A stretch of 55,588 bases of DNA, taken from the NCBI GenBank assembly GCA_016793065.1, contig JAEULV010000040.1, forward strand, positions 1 through 55,588. The letters are read 5' to 3'. Origin of the DNA: Hyphomicrobiaceae bacterium (GTDB lineage: Bacteria; Pseudomonadota; Alphaproteobacteria; Rhizobiales; Ancalomicrobiaceae). The position numbers and the translations under genes are program-made. This document shows, one piece after another, positions 9,101 to 16,944 of this stretch. The notes under the pieces were generated by a model that was not told where the DNA came from, did no database searches, and saw only the letters and a list, made by a program, of their open reading frames with translations. Every line of letters begins with the position of its first letter. Position 1 is the first letter of the stretch.

Positions 9101-10982
9101 CGGTGAGATCGAACGGTCGGCCATCGCGGCTGGCGAGGGCCATGTCGTGCAGGTAGACGACCCGGCCGGCATGGGTGGCGAGTTCGTAGGTGCGTTCCTC
9201 GACGACGCGCAGGCCGAGGTTCTCCAGCACCGGAACCCGGTCCGACAGGGGGATCGGCGCATCGAGGCGGAACAGCTTCAGCGCCAGCTGATGGGCGTCC
9301 ATGTCGGCGGGGCGGTGGAAGTCGATGGCGAGTGGCCGATCCGGCGTCAGGCGCTCGAGCACGGCGATGTCGGTGACGGCCTCGGCGATGGAATAGGCCT
9401 CGCGATAGGCGGCGCTGAAGGTCGAGCGGTAGCGGGCGAGATAGAGTCCGGCGCGGGTGGCATCGAAGCGGCGGGTCAGTTCCTCGCGCAGGCCGTCGGC
9501 CCAGGTGCGGACGATGTCGCCGATGGCGATTTCGAGATCGGCGTCGGCGATGGCCGGCGTCGCGCCGTGATAGCGGCCGATGATGAAGTGGACGCGGGCG
9601 AGCGAACCGTCGGGGAAGCCGGGATAATAGGCCGAGACGCGGCCGTCGAAGGCCTTGGCGAGGTAGTCGCCGATGCGGACGCGGATCTCGGAATTGTAGC
9701 GGTCGCGCGGGACATAGACGAGGACGGAGACGAAGCGGTCGAAAGCGTCGCGGCGGGCAAGGACGCGCAGGCGCGGATGTTCGTCCAGCGCCATGATGCG
9801 GGTGGCGAAGGCAAAGAGGGTTGCCTCGTCGATCTGGAACAGCTCGTCGCGCGGATAGTGCTCCAGCACGTTCATCAGCGCCTTGCCGGAGTGGCTCTTG
9901 GGGTCGAAGCCGGCGCGGACGATGACGTTGTCGACCTTGTGACGAACGACGGGGATGGTCTTGGTCGAGCGGGTGTAGGCGGTGGCGGTGAACAGGCCGA
10001 TGATGCGGCGCTCGCCCAGCACCTTGCCGTTGGCGTCGTAGCGCTTGACGCCGACATAGTCCATGTGGACGCGGCGGTGGACACGGGAGCGGACGGAGGC
10101 CTTGGTGATGACGATCGGCGCGGCCGAGGCCATGAAGGCGCGGACCTCGGGCGTCGTCTGCACCAGTTCGTTGCCGCGGCGCAGGATGCGGTGATCGGGA
10201 TTTTCCAGAAGACCGAGGCCGGTTTCCGGGGTGCGGACCAGCTCGCCGGTCTCGGCGTCGCCCTGGTATTCGTAGTCGCGCATGCCGAGCAGGGTGAAAT
10301 TGTCCTCGGCCAGCCAGCGCAGGAACTGGATGGTCTCGGCGGTTTCCTCCACCGGGATCGGCGGCGGGTTGGCGCGCAGCTCGACGATGGTTTCCTCCAG
10401 TCGCCCGAGCATGGCGCGCCAGTCGCGCACGGCGACGCGGACATCGGCGAAGGTTGCCCGCAGCTTGTCGGCGAGGGCGGCGCGCTCGGTCTCGGCGTCG
10501 ATGCGGGCGATGTGGATGTGGATCACGCTCTCGGGCGAGCCGGGCGCCGCCGCATTGGCGCGCAAGCGGCCGCGGAAGGCGGCGAGGCGGCCATCGGGGT
10601 CGCGATCGAGCGCCAGGATCGGGTGCAGCACCAGGCGGATGTCGAGCCCGGCCTCGGTCAGCTCGCCAAGGGCGCTGTCGACGAGGAAGGGCATGTTGTC
10701 GTTGACGATCTCGATGACGGTGACCGTGCCGAGGCGACCGTCGCCGCCGGGATTGAAGACGCGGACCTGCGCCGGGCCGGGCAGGCGGGACTGAAGGCTG
10801 ACCCAGAGATCGCGCACCAGCCAGGCGAGATCGCCGGCGTCATAGGCGGCGAGATCCTCGGCGAGGCCCTGCTCGGTCAGGTCGAGCAGCAGGCGCTCCA
10901 GCGACTGGCCATCGCGATCGCCGGAGAGAAGCGCGGCGGCGGCGGCGATGCGCTCGGACGCCAGCTTGTCGAGATCCTGCAT
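6171..10982 (-). CDS. gdhB: NAD-specific glutamate dehydrogenase, large (180-kDa) class
   Basis: Oxidative deamination of glutamate to 2-oxoglutarate and ammonium with NAD, a catabolic cytoplasmic enzyme feeding the TCA cycle. The start chosen is MQDLDKL at 10982, because AAGAGGAGA lies just upstream; the frame is open to 11060 without a better ribosome site. The 1603-residue length is typical of the alphaproteobacterial/actinobacterial large GDH class. A long N-terminal region with ACT-like regulatory segments precedes the catalytic domain. The catalytic domain contains GGLRWSDRPQDFRTE, the glutamate-binding lysine region MGAKGGFFPKRLP, and a nucleotide-binding part (KVIGEGANLGVTQRARIE). It is monocistronic and convergent with the nitrate assimilation operon. 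Confidence 0.96.
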   Translation of the reverse strand: MQDLDKLASERIAAAAALLSGDRDGQSLERLLLDLTEQGLAEDLAAYDAGDLAWLVRDLWVSLQSRLPGPAQVRVFNPGGDGRLGTVTVIEIVNDNMPFLVDSALGELTEAGLDIRLVLHPILALDRDPDGRLAAFRGRLRANAAAPGSPESVIHIHIARIDAETERAALADKLRATFADVRVAVRDWRAMLGRLEETIVELRANPPPIPVEETAETIQFLRWLAEDNFTLLGMRDYEYQGDAETGELVRTPETGLGLLENPDHRILRRGNELVQTTPEVRAFMASAAPIVITKASVRSRVHRRVHMDYVGVKRYDANGKVLGERRIIGLFTATAYTRSTKTIPVVRHKVDNVIVRAGFDPKSHSGKALMNVLEHYPRDELFQIDEATLFAFATRIMALDEHPRLRVLARRDAFDRFVSVLVYVPRDRYNSEIRVRIGDYLAKAFDGRVSAYYPGFPDGSLARVHFIIGRYHGATPAIADADLEIAIGDIVRTWADGLREELTRRFDATRAGLYLARYRSTFSAAYREAYSIAEAVTDIAVLERLTPDRPLAIDFHRPADMDAHQLALKLFRLDAPIPLSDRVPVLENLGLRVVEERTYELATHAGRVVYLHDMALASRDGRPFDLTEEVDTRLEAFFLAVWTGAAENDGFNALGLAAGLGWRDVALLRAMARYLRQVGMSFSLDYVWGTLNRHAGLARHLVDLYAARFDPDLAVADRTLNEERIVHDLESALEAVTVLDEDRILRRFINLITATLRVNTYQLGADGRPREVFAFKIDSQRIIDLPEPKPYREIWVYSPRVEGVHLRFGKVARGGLRWSDRPQDFRTEVLGLVKAQQVKNAVIVPMGAKGGFFPKRLPPASSREAWLAEGTEAYKLFVSSLLTVTDNLVGDAVVPPERVVRHEGDDPYLVVAADKGTATFSDTANAIAAAHKFWLDDAFASGGSVGYDHKKMAITARGAWEAVKRHFREIDRDIQTTPVIVAGVGDMSGDVFGNGMLLSRQIRLVAAFDHRDIFIDPTPDPETSFNERARLFSLPRSSWRDYDASLISEGGGVFGRDLKAIALSPPMQDLLELRQPKATPQEVMHAILKMPVDLMWFGGIGTYIRASDETDAQVGDRANDAIRVNAREVRAKVIGEGANLGVTQRARIEFNRQGGRCNTDAIDNSAGVNSSDVEVNIKIALGKVVAAGGLTLPQRNKLLVDMTEEVGGLVLRNNYQQTLAISLIDRRGVAELGFQRRFMQVAEKAGKLSRAVEYLPDDTALAAREKAGQGLARAEICVLLAYAKLILKEQLLATDVVDDPYLGRELNRYFPTRMRDAHRAAIETHRLRREIVATGLSNSIINRGGPTFVTRVADQTGADAATIARAFASARDVFGTTTLNDEIDRLDNRIGGALQLRLYAAVQDLMLETVVWFVRNVGFDAGLQAIIDRFRPGTEEIGAEMAALMPVALAEPAARDAAELIAAGVPEPLARRLAFLPFEAAVPDIVLVAERTGKRVAEAAGAWFAMAERFRIGRLDAAARAIKLGDYYESLALDRARGILAEAHRGLAAEALGHLRGQDGWLADHARAVERTLAAVADITGSGALTVARFTVAAGLIEDLADA

Positions 10983-11070
10983 CGGGTATGTCTCCTCTTG
11001 CGCGTCCCGCTCGCCGTCGGCGCGGCTTGTCTTTGGCGGGATCGTGAATCGCACTTGCATCGCATGCGGG

Positions 11071-11092
11071 TGTCGTCTTCCATATGACGACA
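11071..11092. promoter_or_regulatory. Inverted repeat in the divergent gdhB/AhpD-like promoter region
   Basis: Arms TGTCGTC (11071-11077) and GACGACA (11086-11092) are separated by 8 nt, in the 160-bp gap between the divergent starts at 10982 and 11143. The position suits an operator controlling either gene. No regulator is recognised, so the role is inferred from position only. Confidence 0.35.
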
Positions 11093-11142
11093 GCAGGCGA
11101 CGAAAAAACAGTCAAAACCTTCGAATCGGCGATGGAGCGAAC

Positions 11143-11751
11143 ATGTCGAGCGAGATTAGATCGATTGAAGAGAAAAATCCGGGTGCGGAATCGGAAAAAG
11201 CGATCATTCTCGACCTGCCGATGGCCGAGCTCGACGACGAGATCCGGGGTTATTTCCAGAAGTGCCAGGACAAGATCGGCTTCGTGCCGAACGTGCTCGT
11301 CGCCTATGCCCACGACCTCGGCAAGCTCAAGGCGTTCGCGGCGATGTACAACGACCTGATGCTGGCGCCGTCGGGGCTGACGAAGCTCGAGCGCGAGATG
11401 ATCGCGGTGGTGGTCTCGTCGGTCAATCGCTGCTTCTATTGCCTGACCGCCCATGGCGCGGCGGTCCGGCAATTGTCGGGCGATCCGGTGCTGGGGGAAT
11501 TGATGGCGATGAACTGGCGGGCGGCGGCACTGTCGGCGCGGCAGCGGGCGATGCTGGAGTTCGCCTGGAAGCTGACCGAGACGCCGGCGCTGGTGGTGGA
11601 GGCCGACCGGGAGGCGCTGCGGGCGGCGGGGTTCGTCGATCGCGACATCTGGGACATGGCCTCGGTGATCGGCTTCTTCAACATGTCGAACCGGGTGGCG
11701 ACCGCCACCGACATGCGGCCGAACCGGGAGTATTTCACCCAGGCGCGATGA
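11143..11751 (+). CDS. AhpD-like peroxidase-related protein (carboxymuconolactone decarboxylase family)
   Basis: Probable cytoplasmic thiol peroxidase or disulfide reductase of the AhpD/CMD superfamily. The start MSSEIRSIEE at 11143 follows GATGGAGCGA. The 202-residue protein matches the 'uncharacterized peroxidase-related' subgroup: N-terminal IGFVPNVLVAYAH, then the redox motif Cys97-Phe-Tyr-Cys100 with His104 (CFYCLTAHG), and an all-helical C-terminus. It is divergent from gdhB. Substrate and electron donor are unknown, and no AhpC partner is adjacent. Confidence 0.85.
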   Translation: MSSEIRSIEEKNPGAESEKAIILDLPMAELDDEIRGYFQKCQDKIGFVPNVLVAYAHDLGKLKAFAAMYNDLMLAPSGLTKLEREMIAVVVSSVNRCFYCLTAHGAAVRQLSGDPVLGELMAMNWRAAALSARQRAMLEFAWKLTETPALVVEADREALRAAGFVDRDIWDMASVIGFFNMSNRVATATDMRPNREYFTQAR

Positions 11752-12089
11752 GGCCGGCCGCGACAGTGTGGGTCTGGAATTGCGCGGACGGCCCGGCAAT
11801 TTCTTGTTCCATTGGCGATCCGGGCTTCACAATGGCGTCACGTGGCTTGTACACTCTGCCGGTGTTCGTCGAAGGCAGTCGAGGATTCGAGGCCGCAAGC
11901 GGGTGCCGCGTTCCAGCGGGTCGGGCCGATCGGCCGGGCCGTCAGGCCGGAATGGCGTTGCCGCTTGCTTTGGTTCTCAGAACGGTTTCCGGTTGCGACG
12001 TTGCGGTTGAACCGGACCCTGGTCGAGGAACCAATTGAGCGCCCTGTCCCTGGCTCGCATTGACGAGGCGGACGCGAGGAGCGCTTGTC
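11752..12089. other. Intergenic stretch of 338 bp with no recognised gene
   Basis: Short overlapping open frames exist here, but their composition looks like random high-GC read-through and none has a ribosome site or a family match. No T-run terminator was found after the AhpD-like gene. The last 60 bp presumably hold the promoter of the HNH gene, although no clear -35/-10 pair stands out. Confidence 0.5.
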
Positions 12090-12647
12090 GTGACGATCCA
12101 CGTCTCACCGGACGCCCATCCCACCCTGGTCCTCAACGCCGACTACCGGCCGTTGAGCTACTATCCGCTGTCGGTGTGGTCGTGGCAGGACGCGATCAAG
12201 GCGGTGTTTCTCGACCGGGTCAACATCGTCTCGGAATACGACTTCACCGTCCGCAGCCCGACATTCGAGATGCGGCTGCCGTCGGTCGTTTCGCTGAAGA
12301 CTTATGTCAAGCCGAGCCGGACGCCGGCCTTCACCCGCTTCAACGTGTTCCTGCGCGACCGCTTCCAGTGCCAATATTGCGGATCGAAGGACGATTTGAC
12401 CTTTGACCACCTGATCCCGCGCGCCCGCGGCGGGTTGACTACCTGGGACAACGTGCTGACGGCGTGCTCGCCCTGCAACCTGCGCAAGGGCTCGAAATCG
12501 CTCGCCGACGCCGGCATGACGGCGTTCCAGCTACCATTCCGGCCGAGCGTCACCGACCTGCACAATAACGGCCGGTTCTTCCCGCCCAACCACCTGCACA
12601 AGAGCTGGATCGACTATCTCTACTGGGATACCGAGCTGGAGCCGTGA
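12090..12647 (+). CDS. HNH endonuclease family protein
   Basis: Predicted metal-dependent nuclease of the McrA-like HNH family that is widespread as a single gene in alphaproteobacteria; its role is unknown. A GTG start at 12090 is preferred, with GCGAGGAGC upstream; an in-frame ATG at 12060 would add 10 residues. The 185-residue protein has the zinc-binding pair Cys94-x2-Cys97 (CQYCG), the catalytic DHLIPRARGG (His107), Asn121 and the second pair Cys126-x2-Cys129 (CSPCNLRKG). The conserved N-terminal part (VLNADYRPLSYYPLSVW) is characteristic of this subfamily. No restriction or defence partner is adjacent. Confidence 0.9.
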   Translation: MTIHVSPDAHPTLVLNADYRPLSYYPLSVWSWQDAIKAVFLDRVNIVSEYDFTVRSPTFEMRLPSVVSLKTYVKPSRTPAFTRFNVFLRDRFQCQYCGSKDDLTFDHLIPRARGGLTTWDNVLTACSPCNLRKGSKSLADAGMTAFQLPFRPSVTDLHNNGRFFPPNHLHKSWIDYLYWDTELEP

Positions 12648-12758
12648 GCGGGGGGGAAGCCACCGGCATCGGACCGTCGACCACCGGTTCCGATCCGGGG
12701 AGATGGGCCGCGACGATCTCGCCGGTCAGCGCGAGGCTCGTGGGCGCTGCCAAGGCAA

Positions 12759-12789
12759 TTGCGGAAATAGTTCTTTCAGGCTATATAGC
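12759..12789 (+). promoter_or_regulatory. Promoter with operator palindrome for the toxin-antitoxin operon
   Basis: A -35 box TTGCGG (12759-12764), a 17-bp spacer and a -10 box TATATA (12782-12787) form a good sigma-70 type promoter. The -10 lies inside a perfect 10-bp palindrome GCTATATAGC (12780-12789). This is what autorepression by the antitoxin would need. The transcript would start only about 15 nt before the toxin ATG at 12810, so the leader is very short. Confidence 0.6.
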
Positions 12790-12809
12790 TTTCAACGCAT
12801 GGATCGCGA

Positions 12810-13163
12810 ATGACGTGGATCGTTGCCTTCGCCGATGAGTTCGAGCCGGAATTCGACGCGTTGCCGGACCCGGTGCAGGACGCGATCCTTGCGCGAGTCG
12901 TATTGCTTGAACGCGAGGGGCCATCGCTGGGGCGACCGCACGCCGACACGCTGGTGGGCTCGCGGCACGCCAACATGAAGGAACTGCGCTGCAACGCGGC
13001 CGATGGCGTCTGGCGGATCGCCTTTGCCTTCGACCCAAGGCGGCAAGCGATCCTGCTGGTGGCGGGCCACAAGTCGGGCGGTGGCGAAAAGCGCTTCTAC
13101 CGGCAACTGATCAGACGCGCCGATGACCGGTTCGACCGGCATCTGGCGCAAGACAAGGAATGA
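12810..13163 (+). CDS. higB: Type II toxin, HigB/RelE superfamily (Gp49-like, DUF891)
   Basis: Putative ribosome-dependent mRNA interferase. The 117-residue protein has the Gp49-like family features: ELRCNAADGVWRIAFAFD, then LLVAGHKSGGGEKRFYRQLI near the C-terminus, rich in Lys/Arg. The gene order is toxin first, and its stop overlaps the antitoxin start by 4 bp (ATGA), as in HigBA and related modules. A TATA-like promoter inside a palindrome precedes it and an intrinsic terminator closes the pair. The symbol is by family resemblance and activity is inferred. Confidence 0.85.
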   Translation: MTWIVAFADEFEPEFDALPDPVQDAILARVVLLEREGPSLGRPHADTLVGSRHANMKELRCNAADGVWRIAFAFDPRRQAILLVAGHKSGGGEKRFYRQLIRRADDRFDRHLAQDKE

Positions 13164-13513
13164 CGACGATGGCCCGTACGCTGCGGCAGACGCTCGACAA
13201 GCTTTCGCCCGAACGCCGGGCGCGGATCGAGGCCGAGGCCGACCGCTTGCACGGCGAGTACGTGACCTTGAAGGAATTGCGCAAGGCGCGTGACCTGACG
13301 CAGGTCCGATTGGCCGAAACACTCGGCGTGCAGCAGGCAACGGTCGCCAAGTACGAGCGGCAAAGCGACCTGTTGATCTCGACCTTGAGCAGCTACGTCG
13401 AGGCGATGGGCGGAAAGCTCGATCTGGTGGTGCAGTTTCCGGGGCAGGCACCGATGACACTGGAGGGGCTGGGGGACAGCCGTGATCCGGGACGTCGGCG
13501 GGTGGGCGAATAG
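13160..13513 (+). CDS. higA: XRE-family antitoxin
   Basis: DNA-binding antitoxin that should neutralise the upstream toxin and repress the operon. The product is 117 residues; an ATG three codons downstream (MARTLRQ) is an alternative start. The N-terminal part is charged and helical. A Cro/C1-type helix-turn-helix occupies roughly residues 45-95 (TQVRLAETLGVQQATVAKYE), followed by LLISTLSSYVEAMGGKL, typical of this antitoxin subfamily. Its start overlaps the toxin stop by 4 bp. The likely binding site is the palindrome over the -10 box at 12780-12789. Confidence 0.88.
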   Translation: MTTMARTLRQTLDKLSPERRARIEAEADRLHGEYVTLKELRKARDLTQVRLAETLGVQQATVAKYERQSDLLISTLSSYVEAMGGKLDLVVQFPGQAPMTLEGLGDSRDPGRRRVGE

Positions 13514-13620
13514 CGACGCTGAGGCTCGCGCCGGTTCGAACGGGAAGATGCCTCCTGACACAGTATTCCGGTCACTCCCGGCGAGCGGCCGCGAGAGCCG
13601 GCCCTTCATCGGTCGCACTG

Positions 13621-13651
13621 ACGACGGCAGGTTACCTGCCGTCGTTTTTTT
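13621..13651 (+). terminator. Intrinsic terminator of the toxin-antitoxin operon, overlapping the nadD 3' end
   Basis: An 11-bp perfect stem (13621-13631 and 13635-13645) with a 3-nt loop TTA is followed by a run of seven T (13645-13651). On the minus strand the loop TTA reads as TAA, which is the nadD stop codon, so the second arm and the T-run are the last coding bases of nadD. It works as a terminator for the plus strand only, because there is no T-run on the minus side. Confidence 0.88.
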
Positions 13652-14282
13652 GTCCCCGCCGCAGCTCGGTTGACGACAGTGGCACGCGTGGGGCGTGGAT
13701 GAAGGTCCAGGCGGGGGCGGGGCGGGTGGGGAGGCTCTTGGCGCAGGTTTCCTGCAGCCAGGCGTTTTCGAGCGCGATCGCTGCGCGGCTCGACGAGACG
13801 GACAGGGTGGCGCCGGGGCGGTCGATGACGGCGATGGGCATGGCGGCGGCGATGCGGCGCCAGTGCTGCCAGCGGTGGAACGAGGCGAGGTTGTCGGCGC
13901 CCATCAGCCAGACGAAGTCGACGCCCGGAAAGGCGGCCTTCAGCCGGCGCACCGTCTGCCAGGAATAGCGGATGTGCCAATGGGCCTCGAAGGCGCGGAC
14001 ATCGACGCGGGGATGGTCGATCAGCGCGCGGCAGCTGGCGATGCGGGCGGCGAGCGGGGCGAGGTGGCCGGCGTCCTTCAACGGATTGCCGGGCGTCACC
14101 ATTACCCAGACCCGGTCGAGCCGCAGGCGGGTGAGGCCGGTGAGGGCCACATGGGCATGGCCGCGATGGGCGGGGTTGAACGAGCCGCCGAACAGGCCGA
14201 TGCGCATGCCGCGCAGCGCGATCGGCGGACGCAGGTCCGCCGCCGACACGCCGGCGAAACCGCCATCGCCGGTGATCGTCAC
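13632..14282 (-). CDS. nadD: Nicotinate-nucleotide adenylyltransferase
   Basis: Transfers AMP from ATP to nicotinate mononucleotide in NAD synthesis, in the cytoplasm. With the GTG start at 14282, which overlaps the proA stop (GTGA), the product is 216 residues and carries a 25-residue extension seen in related bacteria. The alternative ATG at 14207 gives 191 residues. Visible motifs are [14 protein letters not shown] (nucleotidyltransferase HxGH, His39-His42), [15 protein letters not shown] and SSTELRRG near the C-terminus. Neither start has a strong ribosome site, so the start is uncertain. The last codons coincide with the toxin-antitoxin terminator. Confidence 0.92.
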   Translation of the reverse strand: MTITGDGGFAGVSAADLRPPIALRGMRIGLFGGSFNPAHRGHAHVALTGLTRLRLDRVWVMVTPGNPLKDAGHLAPLAARIASCRALIDHPRVDVRAFEAHWHIRYSWQTVRRLKAAFPGVDFVWLMGADNLASFHRWQHWRRIAAAMPIAVIDRPGATLSVSSSRAAIALENAWLQETCAKSLPTRPAPAWTFIHAPRVPLSSTELRRGQKNDGR

Positions 14283-15562
14283 GGACGGACCTGACCGGTG
14301 CCGAGGACGCGATACTTGAACGAGCAGAGCTGTTCGGTGCCGACGGGGCCGCGGGCGTGCATGCGGCCGGTGGCGATGCCGATCTCGCCGCCGAAGCCGA
14401 ATTCGCCGCCATCGGCGAACTGGGTCGAGGCATTGTGGACGACAATGGCGCTGTCGACCTCGGCGAGGAACCTGGCCGCCGCCGCTGCATCGGCGGTGAT
14501 GATGCAGTCGGTGTGGTGGGAGCCGAAGGTCTCGATATGCTCGATCGCCGCGTCGAGCCCGTCGACGATGCCGACGGTGATGATGGCGTCGAGATATTCG
14601 GTCGACCAGTCGGCCTCGGTCGCCGGGACGACGCCGGGCAGGGCCTGAACGGTCGCGTCGCCGCGCACCTCGCAGCCGCGCGCCTGCAAGGCCTCGACCA
14701 GGGGGCGCATGTGGGTGGCGGCGACGGCGCGGTCGATCAGCAGCGTCTCGGTGGCGCCGCAGATGCCGGTGCGGCGCATCTTGGCGTTGACGACGAGGTC
14801 GACGGCCATGGCAAGGTCGGCGCCGGCATGGACGTAGCTGTGGCAGACGCCCTCGAGATGGGCGAAGACCGGCACGCGCGCCTCGGCCTGCACCCGGCCG
14901 ACGAGGCTCTTGCCGCCGCGCGGCACGATGACGTCGATGGCGCCGGAGAGGCCGGAGAGCATGGCGCCGACGGCGGCGCGGTCGCGGGTCGGCACCAGTT
15001 GGATGGCATCGGCGGGCAGGCCGGCGGCGGTAAGGCCGGCGACCATGCAGTCGTGGATGGCGCGGGAGGAATGAAACGAGTCGGAGCCGCCGCGCAGGAT
15101 GACGGCGTTGCCGGCCTTCAGGCACAGCGCGCCGGCATCGGCGGTGACGTTTGGACGGCTTTCATAGATGACGCCGATGACGCCGAGGGGCGTCGCGACG
15201 CGCTCGATGACGAGGCCGTTCGGCCGGGTCCAGGACGAGGTGACGCGACCGACGGGGTCGGGCAGTTCGGCGACGGTGCGGATCGAATCGACGATGCCGG
15301 CGAGGCGCTTGTCGTCGAGGCGCAGGCGGTCGACGAAGGCGGCGGCCATGCCGTCGGCCTCGGCGGCGGCGACGTCGTGGGCGTTGGCAAGGAGGATGTT
15401 GTCGCGGTTGCGGCGGATGGCCTCGGCGATGCCGATCAACGCGGCGTGCTTGCGCTCGGCGGTGGCCAGCGCCAGCGGCCGCTGGGCGGCACGGGCGCGG
15501 CGGCCGATGTCCTGCATCAGCTCTTCAAGCGGCATGGTTTCGACCAGTTGGGCGGCAGGCAT
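14279..15562 (-). CDS. proA: Gamma-glutamyl phosphate reductase
   Basis: NADPH-dependent reduction of glutamyl-5-phosphate to glutamate-5-semialdehyde, the second step of proline synthesis. The start MPAAQLVET at 15562 follows AAGGGGAT; the frame is open to 15667 but lacks a better site. The 427-residue length is standard. The aldehyde dehydrogenase fold shows the catalytic Cys268 in [10 protein letters not shown], and [11 protein letters not shown]. It lies downstream of proB (101-bp gap) and overlaps nadD by 4 bp, forming a proB-proA-nadD unit. Confidence 0.96.
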   Translation of the reverse strand: MPAAQLVETMPLEELMQDIGRRARAAQRPLALATAERKHAALIGIAEAIRRNRDNILLANAHDVAAAEADGMAAAFVDRLRLDDKRLAGIVDSIRTVAELPDPVGRVTSSWTRPNGLVIERVATPLGVIGVIYESRPNVTADAGALCLKAGNAVILRGGSDSFHSSRAIHDCMVAGLTAAGLPADAIQLVPTRDRAAVGAMLSGLSGAIDVIVPRGGKSLVGRVQAEARVPVFAHLEGVCHSYVHAGADLAMAVDLVVNAKMRRTGICGATETLLIDRAVAATHMRPLVEALQARGCEVRGDATVQALPGVVPATEADWSTEYLDAIITVGIVDGLDAAIEHIETFGSHHTDCIITADAAAAARFLAEVDSAIVVHNASTQFADGGEFGFGGEIGIATGRMHARGPVGTEQLCSFKYRVLGTGQVRP

Positions 15563-15663
15563 GGCGGATCCCCTTGTTGCTTGAGCGATACAGCCTTGTC
15601 GCCTGGCACGCAACCGCGGGCGCGGCGACCCGAATTCGACGGCGCGGCGGCCGGCCGGCGCGA

Positions 15664-16818
15664 TCACTCGCCGCGCAGCGCCATGTCGTCGCGGTGGATC
15701 ATCTCGGAGCGGCCGTGATAGCCGAGGATCTGGGCGATGTCGGTGGTCTTGCGGCCGATCAGCCGCTCGGCGTCGGTGCTGTCATAGGCGACGAGGCCGC
15801 GACCGAGTTCCACCCCGTCCGGGCCGACAATGGCGACGGCGTCGCCACGGGCGAAACGGCCGTCGACGCGGGTGACGCCGGCGGGCAGCAGGCTCTTGCC
15901 GGAGCGCAGGGCGCGGGCGGCGCCGGCATCGACAGTGAGCGAGCCCTTGACGCCGATCGAGCCGGCGATCCAGGTCTTGCGGGCAGCGGTCGGGTTGACC
16001 TCGGGCAGGAACCAGGTGGCGCGCTCGCCGTCGGAAATGGCCTTGAGCGGGTGAAGCCGCTTGCCGAGGGAAATCACCATGGCGGTGCCGCCGTCGGTGG
16101 CGATCTTGCCGGCGTCGATCTTGGTCTTCATGCCGCCGCGCGACAGTTCCGAACCGGCGCCGCCGGCCATGGCCTCGATCTCGGGGGTGATGCGGGCCAC
16201 CTCGGGGATGAAGGCGGCGTCGGGGTCGGTGTTGGGCGGGGCGGTGTAGAGACCGTCGATGTCGGAGAGCAGCACGAGGAGGTCGGCGCCGATCATGGTG
16301 GCGACGCGGGCGGCGAGGCGGTCGTTGTCGCCATAGCGGATTTCGGTGGTGGCGACGGTGTCGTTCTCGTTGATGATGGGGATGGCGCGCCGTTCCAGCA
16401 GCGTCTTGATGGTGGCGCGGGCATTGAGATAGCGGCGGCGGGCCTCGGTGTCGTCGAGGGTCAGCAGTACCTGGGCGGCGGTGATGCCGTGGGTGCCGAG
16501 CACGTCGGCATAGGCCTTGGCAAGGGCGATCTGGCCGACGGCGGCGGCGGCCTGGCTTTCCTCCAGCTTCAGCGCCCCCTTGGGCAGGCCGAGCACGCCG
16601 CGCCCCAGCGCGATGGCGCCGGAGGAGACGATGATGATCTCGCGGGTCGTGTCGGCGCCGGGACGGCCGGCACCCGCCAACCGGGCGACGTCATCGGCGA
16701 GCGCCTCCAGCCAGTCGGCCTTCAGCCGCCCGGTCGCGCGCTCGACCAGCAGCGCCGAGCCGATCTTGATGACGATCCGGCGGTAATCTTCGATCTGGCG
16801 GGGGGCGGCAACGGACAT
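15664..16818 (-). CDS. proB: Glutamate 5-kinase
   Basis: ATP-dependent phosphorylation of glutamate, the first and feedback-regulated step of proline synthesis. The 384-residue product has an N-terminal amino-acid kinase domain ([47 protein letters not shown]) and a C-terminal PUA domain of about 90 residues from around residue 290. Both domains are typical of long ProB. The upstream sequence GCGCCCC is a poor ribosome site, but no better start is seen. In many relatives obgE precedes proB; here ispG does. Confidence 0.95.
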   Translation of the reverse strand: MSVAAPRQIEDYRRIVIKIGSALLVERATGRLKADWLEALADDVARLAGAGRPGADTTREIIIVSSGAIALGRGVLGLPKGALKLEESQAAAAVGQIALAKAYADVLGTHGITAAQVLLTLDDTEARRRYLNARATIKTLLERRAIPIINENDTVATTEIRYGDNDRLAARVATMIGADLLVLLSDIDGLYTAPPNTDPDAAFIPEVARITPEIEAMAGGAGSELSRGGMKTKIDAGKIATDGGTAMVISLGKRLHPLKAISDGERATWFLPEVNPTAARKTWIAGSIGVKGSLTVDAGAARALRSGKSLLPAGVTRVDGRFARGDAVAIVGPDGVELGRGLVAYDSTDAERLIGRKTTDIAQILGYHGRSEMIHRDDMALRGE

Positions 16819-16944
16819 GGGGCGCGGGCAGGCTGGAACAACGGGACGCCCGACTTAGCCGGATTTGCCGCCGGGGGGAAGGGCATCGCGAGGGTGGAGG
16901 CGTCGATCGCCGGCGAAGTCCCGACGGCAACGCCAAGGTGTGCA

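Noticed and set aside
8085-11087. Open frame of 1000 codons on the plus strand opposite gdhB
   Set aside because: It is the mirror of a certain gene in GC-rich DNA. The translation is a low-complexity string of Gly, Ala, Asp, Val and Glu with no family features, and it runs through the gdhB start region.
12090-13513. HNH nuclease plus toxin-antitoxin pair as a defence island
   Set aside because: The HNH protein belongs to a subfamily found alone in many alphaproteobacteria. There is no restriction, modification, helicase or phage-like gene nearby, and the pair has its own promoter and terminator.
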